A stretch of 5,219 bases of DNA from Dehalococcoides sp. (GTDB lineage Bacteria > Chloroflexota > Dehalococcoidia > Dehalococcoidales > RBG-16-60-22). The DNA lies in the NCBI GenBank assembly GCA_030665795.1, contig DAOUZD010000075.1:1-5219 (forward strand), read 5' to 3'. The notes under the pieces are model-generated. The model was given only the letters and a program-made list of their open reading frames with translations. It had not been told where the DNA came from and did no database searches. Below, one piece after another: positions 1-3,554 of the stretch. Made by a program: the position numbers and the translations under genes. Each line of letters starts with the position of its first letter. Within the stretch, counting starts at the first letter, position 1.

Positions 1-81
1 CAAATCCTGTATTAATATTCCAGCCAATATCCAATGAACGATGCCGAACAGGACTATTCTAATAATCCATTCGGTGTCCAT
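1..81 (-). CDS. Partial small membrane protein, N-terminus only (possible PLDc_N-like)
   Basis: An ATG at 81-79 on the minus strand opens a frame that stays open for all 27 codons to the window edge; the stop lies outside. The visible protein starts MDTEWIIRIVLFGIVHWILA and continues GILIQDL, which reads as one membrane segment (about residues 6-24) preceded by a short acidic N-terminus. A GGGAG Shine-Dalgarno (93-89) sits 7 bases before the ATG, which supports this start. The pattern of one hydrophobic helix ending in an aspartate resembles short single-domain membrane proteins of the phospholipase D N-terminal (PLDc_N) type, but 27 residues cannot settle this. A TATAAT-like -10 lies about 50 bases upstream inside the palindrome at 130-143. 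No function is assigned. Confidence 0.55.
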   Translation of the reverse strand, partial: MDTEWIIRIVLFGIVHWILAGILIQDL

Positions 82-396
82 GCCCGTACTCCCGCTGAGC
101 TTTCTTTTCGCAAAGTTATTTTCGTATTATAGATTATAATCTAGGGAAAAGACAAAGAAGCTCTTTCGGGGCGGGTGATTTCTGGCTAGGCCTTTTTGCG
201 TAGCGCCATGTTTCTGAATCTAAAAAGCTGGCAAACTACCCCATCGGAATCAGTATCGGAAGTGACCATAGAGGTTACGGCCGGGAGAAAACTGAGAGCC
301 GCTGTGGTAACGAAACTTGCCCCACATGGCTTCAGCAAGTCTCTGCGGTTTAATTCCACAAATCATCTACTCCTTTCCGCTTATATTTTTCACACC
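82..396. other. Intergenic stretch without a convincing gene
   Basis: This stretch lies between the minus-strand start at 81 and the terminator at 397. It is AT-rich around 110-150, where it holds the palindrome annotated separately. A plus-strand frame (196-414) has no Shine-Dalgarno and runs into the terminator stem. A 38-codon minus-strand frame (366-250) has an AAAGGAG sequence only 3 bases from its ATG. Neither resembles a known family. I see no tRNA, rRNA or mobile-element signature here. Confidence 0.5.
130..143. promoter_or_regulatory. Perfect 14-bp palindrome containing TATAAT; possible promoter/operator
   Basis: TAGATTATAATCTA is its own reverse complement over all 14 bases and contains TATAAT on both strands. 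On the minus strand this -10-like hexamer (138-133) would place a transcript start near 126, about 45 bases before the partial gene that starts at 81. No good -35 box is seen at 16-18 bases. A dyad overlapping a -10 element is a typical place for a repressor site, but the regulator is unknown. Confidence 0.35.
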
Positions 397-447
397 AAAA
401 GAGGGGTTAACTGAGGAACATCTTTTTCCATTGCTAACCCCTCTTTT
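397..447. terminator. Bidirectional intrinsic terminator
   Basis: Perfect 13-bp inverted repeat: AAAAGAGGGGTTA at 397-409 and TAACCCCTCTTTT at 435-447, with a 25-base loop that can form a further short GGAA/TTCC helix (414-417 with 426-429). The G/C-rich core flanked by an A-run on one side and a T-run on the other works in both directions. It lies 47 bases past the stop of the minus-strand gene at 494-661 and is best read as that gene's terminator, insulating it from the partial gene at the left edge. Confidence 0.8.
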
Positions 448-493
448 CCTTTACCGGCTGGTATGTTCTCGTCTGCCCGTGGTAATAGGCTAT

Positions 494-661
494 TTAGCCT
501 CTGGCGGCCACCTTCTTCCCCTTCTCACCGACGGCCTGTCTCCCTCGTGCTTCCTTAATGGCGACATAGATACCACCGGTGTTCAGGTACCAGACGAATG
601 CTACCGGGATAAGCAGGATAGGTATTGCCAGCACTAGAGCCACTATAATCTGCCACTCCAT
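494..661 (-). CDS. 55-residue single-span membrane miniprotein (unknown function)
   Basis: A minus-strand ORF runs from ATG (661-659) to TAA (496-494) and encodes 55 residues. It starts MEWQIIVALVLAIPILLIPV, giving one clear membrane helix (about residues 5-26), followed by a WYLNTGG turn and a strongly basic tail (about residues 36-54, rich in Lys and Arg). The basic tail predicts a cytoplasmic C-terminus. AGGAGG (676-671) lies 9 bases before the ATG, a near-ideal ribosome binding site, and a strong terminator follows 47 bases after the stop. Start signal, sensible topology and terminator together support a real gene despite its size. I cannot name the family; small proteins of this shape are common next to respiratory and regulatory genes, but no function follows from that. 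It is divergent from the response-regulator operon. Confidence 0.7.
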   Translation of the reverse strand: MEWQIIVALVLAIPILLIPVAFVWYLNTGGIYVAIKEARGRQAVGEKGKKVAARG

Positions 662-843
662 CTTATTAGCCCTCCTTTTTCAGTTTATCGTTCCTCTCAC
701 CCTTCCTCTAATCTCCATTATCAGCTTACCACTCGGCTGATGCGGCTAACTTCCGCCTTGATACCTATTTTTGACCTCCAGAAATACTTAAACCGCCCGC
801 CTTGACATTGCTCTTTACACTTATTTGTAGCCGTTTAGGATTA

Positions 844-875
844 GGTAATTATGCTTACCCACCCTGGTAGCATAA
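844..875. promoter_or_regulatory. Overlapping inverted repeats upstream of the operon promoter
   Basis: TTATGC-T-TACC (849-859) pairs with GGTAGCATAA (866-875) over 10 bp with one bulged T and a 6-base loop. The left arm can instead pair upstream: GGTAA (844-848) with TTACC (855-859). The dyad ends 28 bases before the -35 box of the promoter at 904-932, a normal position for an activator site, and no T-run follows, so it is not a terminator. The adjacent response regulator is an obvious candidate ligand, but this is inference. Confidence 0.35.
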
Positions 876-903
876 CCGCGTACATAGTGAACCTGCTGCT
901 GAG

Positions 904-932
904 TTGAGACATTAGCCAAAAAGGGGTATCAT
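904..932 (+). promoter_or_regulatory. Sigma-70-type promoter of the two-component operon
   Basis: TTGAGA (904-909) and TATCAT (927-932) are separated by 17 bases; each hexamer matches the consensus at 5 of 6 positions. The predicted start near 939 gives a leader of about 23 bases, just enough for the GAGAGGAG ribosome binding site (945-952) before the TTG at 962. Confidence 0.6.
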
Positions 933-961
933 AAAGATAACTAAGAGAGGAGAAGGGTCAC

Positions 962-1627
962 TTGGGTAAGATTAAGATTCTGATTGCTGATGACCACGCT
1001 GTAGTGCGAGAGGGCACTCGCCGGATTTTAGAGCAGGAACCGGATTTAGAAGTGGTTGGTGAGGCTGCCGATGGGGAAGAAGCGGTGAGACTAGCTGGCA
1101 ACCCCAGGCCGGATGTTGCCATCATTGACATCGCTATGCCTAAACTTGATGGCATCGAGGCCACCAAGCAGATTAAGACGCTTTATCCTACCATAGCCGT
1201 GTTGATACTCACCGCCTATGACGATGACCAATTCGTTTTCAGCCTGTTGGAAGCCGGGGCGACTGGCTACCTGCTGAAAAGTGTTCGTGGCCATGAACTA
1301 ATTGAGGCAGTGCGGCAGGTACATGCTGGAGAATCGGTCCTTCACCCGGTAATTGCCCGCAAGGCGCTAAACCATTTTGTGCCCACTTCTGGCAAGCCGA
1401 CAAGGCAAGCACCATCAGAGGTTCTGAGCAAACGAGAGCTGGACGTTCTCAAGCTGGCAACCCGAGGCTTAAGCAATCAGGATATCGCCGCCGAGCTTTG
1501 TCTCAGTCTACGTACCATTCAAGCTCACTTGGGCCATATCTTTAACAAACTGCAGGTCAGCTCAAGGACTGAAGCGGTGGTGCGTGCCATAAAGGAGGGC
1601 TGGGTTACCCTTGATGATGTACCCTGA
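962..1627 (+). CDS. NarL/FixJ-family response regulator (REC + LuxR-type HTH)
   Basis: A 221-residue DNA-binding response regulator of normal length for the family. The N-terminal receiver domain (about residues 4-120) shows the acidic pocket D10-D11, the phospho-acceptor D56 in the IIDIAMPKLDG context, T84 and K106. After a linker, a LuxR-type helix-turn-helix (about residues 154-216) shows the signature LSKRELDVLKLATRGLSNQDI and then LSLRTIQAHLGHIFNKLQV. The start is TTG at 962, chosen because MGKIKILIADDH is the usual beginning of these proteins and GAGAGGAG (945-952) precedes it by 9 bases. Phosphorylation by the kinase encoded just downstream (stop to GTG start 35 bases) should drive dimerisation and promoter binding. 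Target genes are unknown; candidates are its own promoter and the formate dehydrogenase gene downstream. Confidence 0.93.
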   Translation: MGKIKILIADDHAVVREGTRRILEQEPDLEVVGEAADGEEAVRLAGNPRPDVAIIDIAMPKLDGIEATKQIKTLYPTIAVLILTAYDDDQFVFSLLEAGATGYLLKSVRGHELIEAVRQVHAGESVLHPVIARKALNHFVPTSGKPTRQAPSEVLSKRELDVLKLATRGLSNQDIAAELCLSLRTIQAHLGHIFNKLQVSSRTEAVVRAIKEGWVTLDDVP

Positions 1628-1651
1628 AAACTAGCACTTTGTGGAATACCC

Positions 1652-1656
1652 GAGGT
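1652..1656 (+). promoter_or_regulatory. Ribosome binding site deciding the kinase start
   Basis: GAGGT at 1652-1656 lies 6 bases before GTG at 1663. The longer frame could start at TTG 1639, but no Shine-Dalgarno precedes that codon, so GTG 1663 is preferred. Confidence 0.6.
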
Positions 1657-1662
1657 ATAGAC

Positions 1663-3114
1663 GTGGCACACTATTTGTCGATAGACTGGCTGACAAAGGT
1701 AACTCGTAGGCCGGGTTTCTGGTTTATCCTCGTCTTGCTCGTGCTTCTTTCGGTTCCCCACTATCATGAATTGCTCAAGCTTCCGCCGTTCTTCATACCC
1801 ATAATGTCCGACCTCGGCGTAACCCGACATGCCTTTGAGAGAATCCTCTATCTGGCACCTATCGTCTTAGCTGGCTTCCTGTTTGGCTGGAGAGGCGCTT
1901 TCCTCACTTCGCTAGCAGCCATTGCCTTAATGTTACCCCGCGTCATCTTTATTTCGCTCTATCCAAAAGATGCCCTTTTTGAAACCATTGCCGTTTTCAT
2001 CGCTGGCAATGTATTAGCCGTCAGCTTTGCCTCGCTCCGTAAGGAGCGAGAGTACCGTACCCGGCTGGAGGTTGCTCATCAGGAGCTACAGACATCTGAA
2101 GAGAGATATCGGCAGCTATTTCAGAACGCCAATGATGCTATCTGGCTTCATGACTTGGACGGCAATTTTATAACCGCTAATAAGGCGGCCGAGAAACTTA
2201 GTGGCTACAGCGTCGGAGAGCTGACCACAATGAACGTGAAGACTTTCCTCTCTGAGGAAAGTCTCAATCTAGCTCGCCAGATTCGGAGCCGGCTGCTGAA
2301 AAACGAACCTGTGGAACAACCTTATGAGCAACACCTAATCAGGAAGGATAAAAGCGAGGCAGTTCTCCAGTTAGCAACCAGTTCGGTCTTTGACAAAGGT
2401 AAACCGGTAGCGTTTCAGCACATTGCCCGGGATATTACTGAACAAAAACAAATGCAGGAAAATCTCCGTTTCTACTTACAGCAGGTTACCAAAGCTCAGG
2501 AAGAAGAAAGAAAGCGCATTTCCCATGAGCTACACGATGAGACCGTCCAGGCTCTAGTAGTGCTTTCCCGCCAGCTAGACACTCTGGCTTCGAGTGATAA
2601 GGAACTGCCAGAGGACTACCGCCACCAACTAGAGAAAATATGGCAGCAGACTAATGATATCATACGAGAGGTCCGCCGTTTAAGTCAGGACCTACGTCCA
2701 GCCGCATTGGATAGCCTTGGACTGTTACCGGCGCTGGAGTGGCTGGCCTCTGATGTTACCGAATACTCAGGGATAGTGACCAAGGTCAATGTACTCGGTG
2801 AAAAACAGCGCCTTCCGGAAGAGGAGGAGTTAGTGCTCTTTCGCATTGCTCAGGAAGCACTAAGTAACGTAAGGCGACATTCGAAGGCCTCAAAAGTTGA
2901 AATGACCATAGATTTTGCTGATGGTGCCTTGACCCTGAGCATAAGCGATAACGGCCGAGGGTTTGACATGCCGCAAAGGACGAGTGACCTAGCCCTATCG
3001 GGGAAGTTGGGTATAATAGGAATGCAGGAAAGAGCACGCTTAGTTGGCGCTGCGCTGACAGTGCAATCTGAGGTAGGTGCCGGCACTACGGTAACTCTGA
3101 GAATGCCCGGGTAA
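1663..3114 (+). CDS. Membrane-bound PAS sensor histidine kinase (HisKA_3, NarX/DegS-like)
   Basis: A 483-residue kinase from GTG 1663 (491 if TTG 1639 is used). The N-terminal part has about four membrane segments (near residues 18-35, 61-76, 78-98 and 104-124) with little extracellular sequence, so the input is probably sensed in or near the membrane. A short linker helix leads to a PAS domain (about 146-260, from EERYRQLFQNANDAIWLHD to ARDITEQ). A HisKA_3 dimerisation domain follows with RISHELHDETVQ, phospho-acceptor H291. The C-terminal ATPase has the N-box residue N402 (QEALSNVRRHS), the G1 box D429-N-G-R-G433 and GIIGMQERARLVG. HisKA_3 kinases pair with NarL-type regulators, matching the gene just upstream. 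The signal is not readable; the PAS shows no obvious cofactor motif. The gene ends one base before a 12-bp inverted-repeat arm. Confidence 0.92.
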   Translation: MAHYLSIDWLTKVTRRPGFWFILVLLVLLSVPHYHELLKLPPFFIPIMSDLGVTRHAFERILYLAPIVLAGFLFGWRGAFLTSLAAIALMLPRVIFISLYPKDALFETIAVFIAGNVLAVSFASLRKEREYRTRLEVAHQELQTSEERYRQLFQNANDAIWLHDLDGNFITANKAAEKLSGYSVGELTTMNVKTFLSEESLNLARQIRSRLLKNEPVEQPYEQHLIRKDKSEAVLQLATSSVFDKGKPVAFQHIARDITEQKQMQENLRFYLQQVTKAQEEERKRISHELHDETVQALVVLSRQLDTLASSDKELPEDYRHQLEKIWQQTNDIIREVRRLSQDLRPAALDSLGLLPALEWLASDVTEYSGIVTKVNVLGEKQRLPEEEELVLFRIAQEALSNVRRHSKASKVEMTIDFADGALTLSISDNGRGFDMPQRTSDLALSGKLGIIGMQERARLVGAALTVQSEVGAGTTVTLRMPG

Positions 3115-3115
3115 A

Positions 3116-3317
3116 GTCAGACAAGTCTCCACCAATTTTTTTAAGGCCAACGGGTTCCAACCATTCTTCGCTAGTCCGTATTATTAAACACTCTTGACAT
3201 GAGAGGCAGTGAGGCCGAAGGTTACACCCCTGAGCTTAAAGGAGACGCTGCGGCGAAGGCCGATACTTTGACCGTAGCCATGGCTGCCGCCGCCCAACCG
3301 TTTCTGACTTGTCTGAC
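3116..3317. repeat. 202-bp segment bounded by perfect 12-bp inverted repeats
   Basis: GTCAGACAAGTC at 3116-3127 is exactly complementary to GACTTGTCTGAC at 3306-3317. Inside, a second pairing is possible: AACGG-G-TT (3149-3156) with AACCGTT (3296-3302), and a third: GCGGCG (3250-3255) with CGCCGC (3288-3293). The interior changes from AT-rich (about 3131-3200) to GC-rich (about 3240-3300). Nested helices fit a structured RNA closed by a long terminal stem; terminal inverted repeats also fit a small MITE-like insertion, although no target-site duplication is seen (AAA left, CTG right). It matches no RNA family I can identify with confidence. A 40-codon frame (3199-3321) inside lacks a ribosome binding site. 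Confidence 0.45.
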
Positions 3318-3341
3318 CTGAGATATCAGTAGCTCATGCCC

Positions 3342-3387
3342 AAAAATATCCTTGAAATTAAACAGCAGGGAGTTGACAAGGATTTTT
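3342..3387. promoter_or_regulatory. Inverted repeat spanning the -35 region of the dehydrogenase promoter
   Basis: AAAAATATCCTTG (3342-3354) is complementary to CAAGGATTTTT (3377-3387) apart from a 2-base bulge; the 7-bp core ATCCTTG/CAAGGAT is perfect. The right arm overlaps the end of the -35 box and the spacer, and the arm centres are about three helical turns apart. The arrangement suits an operator, but the regulator is unknown. Confidence 0.35.
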
Positions 3388-3401
3388 AATTATATTATAC
3401 T
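3373..3401 (+). promoter_or_regulatory. Sigma-70 promoter for the formate dehydrogenase gene
   Basis: A perfect TTGACA (3373-3378) and TATACT (3396-3401, 5 of 6 consensus bases) are separated by exactly 17 bases. The predicted start is around 3407-3409, giving a leader of roughly 147 bases to the ATG at 3555. This is the best promoter match in the window. Confidence 0.75.
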
Positions 3402-3406
3402 GCAAG

Positions 3407-3435
3407 CCGAACAATGAAATACCTTCATCGTTCGG
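3407..3435 (+). promoter_or_regulatory. Strong dyad at the predicted transcription start (operator or 5' hairpin)
   Basis: CCGAAC (3407-3412) pairs with GTTCGG (3430-3435), and ATGAA (3414-3418) with TTCAT (3424-3428), interrupted by a single A/C mismatch and closed by a 5-base loop. In RNA it would be an 11-bp hairpin almost at the 5' end; in DNA it is a dyad overlapping the +1 region. Either role is possible. An 11-codon frame starts at ATG 3414 but has no ribosome binding site. Confidence 0.5.
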
Positions 3436-3457
3436 TCGTTATTGATTAATAATCTGG

Positions 3458-3482
3458 AAGCGGGGAAAGTTCCCCCTTTTTT
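3458..3482 (+). terminator. Terminator-like hairpin in the dehydrogenase leader (possible attenuator)
   Basis: GGGGA (3462-3466) pairs with TCCCC (3471-3475) around an AAGT loop. The stem extends as AAG/CTT (3458-3460 with 3476-3478) past one bulged C, and a run of six T follows (3477-3482). This is a good intrinsic terminator shape, yet it lies about 50 bases after the predicted transcription start and 72 bases before the dehydrogenase ATG, with no gene ending here. It may cause premature termination that is relieved under some condition, or end a short RNA of about 75 bases. Confidence 0.55.
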
Positions 3483-3554
3483 ATGTGGTGACCGGTCATG
3501 TAAGCTAACTTAAAAGAATGAATTTTCAGGTACTCAATTGAAGGAGGAGGTATT

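Larger units (their letters stand above)
662..961. other. Divergent intergenic region between miniprotein and two-component operon
   Basis: These 300 bases separate divergently transcribed genes and should hold both promoters. The operon promoter (904-932) and a dyad (844-875) are annotated separately. A further TTGACA at 802-807 has only a weak TTGTAG at 17-base spacing (825-830). A short inverted repeat ATCAGC/GCTGAT lies at 720-725 and 736-741. On the minus strand a GATAAT hexamer (722-717) could be a -10 for the miniprotein, but no matching -35 is seen. No coding frame is supported. Confidence 0.5.

Noticed and set aside
196..414. Plus-strand 72-codon frame starting with TTG
   Set aside because: No ribosome binding site, no recognisable domain, and its 3' end lies inside the terminator stem.
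317..637. Plus-strand 106-codon frame
   Set aside because: It runs through the bidirectional terminator and antisense to the better supported 55-residue minus-strand gene; composition does not look like a real protein.
3194..3222. TTGACA at 3194 as an additional promoter
   Set aside because: No acceptable -10 hexamer lies at 16-18 bases downstream.
3116..3317. Known riboswitch (M-box, Moco/Tuco, glycine or cobalamin type) upstream of fdnG
   Set aside because: Short GC motifs such as GCCGAAGG and GGAGACGCTGC look suggestive, but I could not match the full conserved core of any family by eye; kept as an unassigned structured segment.
3199..3321. 40-codon plus-strand frame inside the inverted-repeat segment, alanine-rich
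   Set aside because: No Shine-Dalgarno before the ATG and it spans the right repeat arm; more likely a chance frame in a GC-rich structured segment.
3414..3449. 11-codon leader peptide (MKYLHRSVVID) in the dehydrogenase leader
   Set aside because: The ATG is only about 7 bases from the predicted transcript start with no ribosome binding site, and the codons show no regulatory run of one amino acid.
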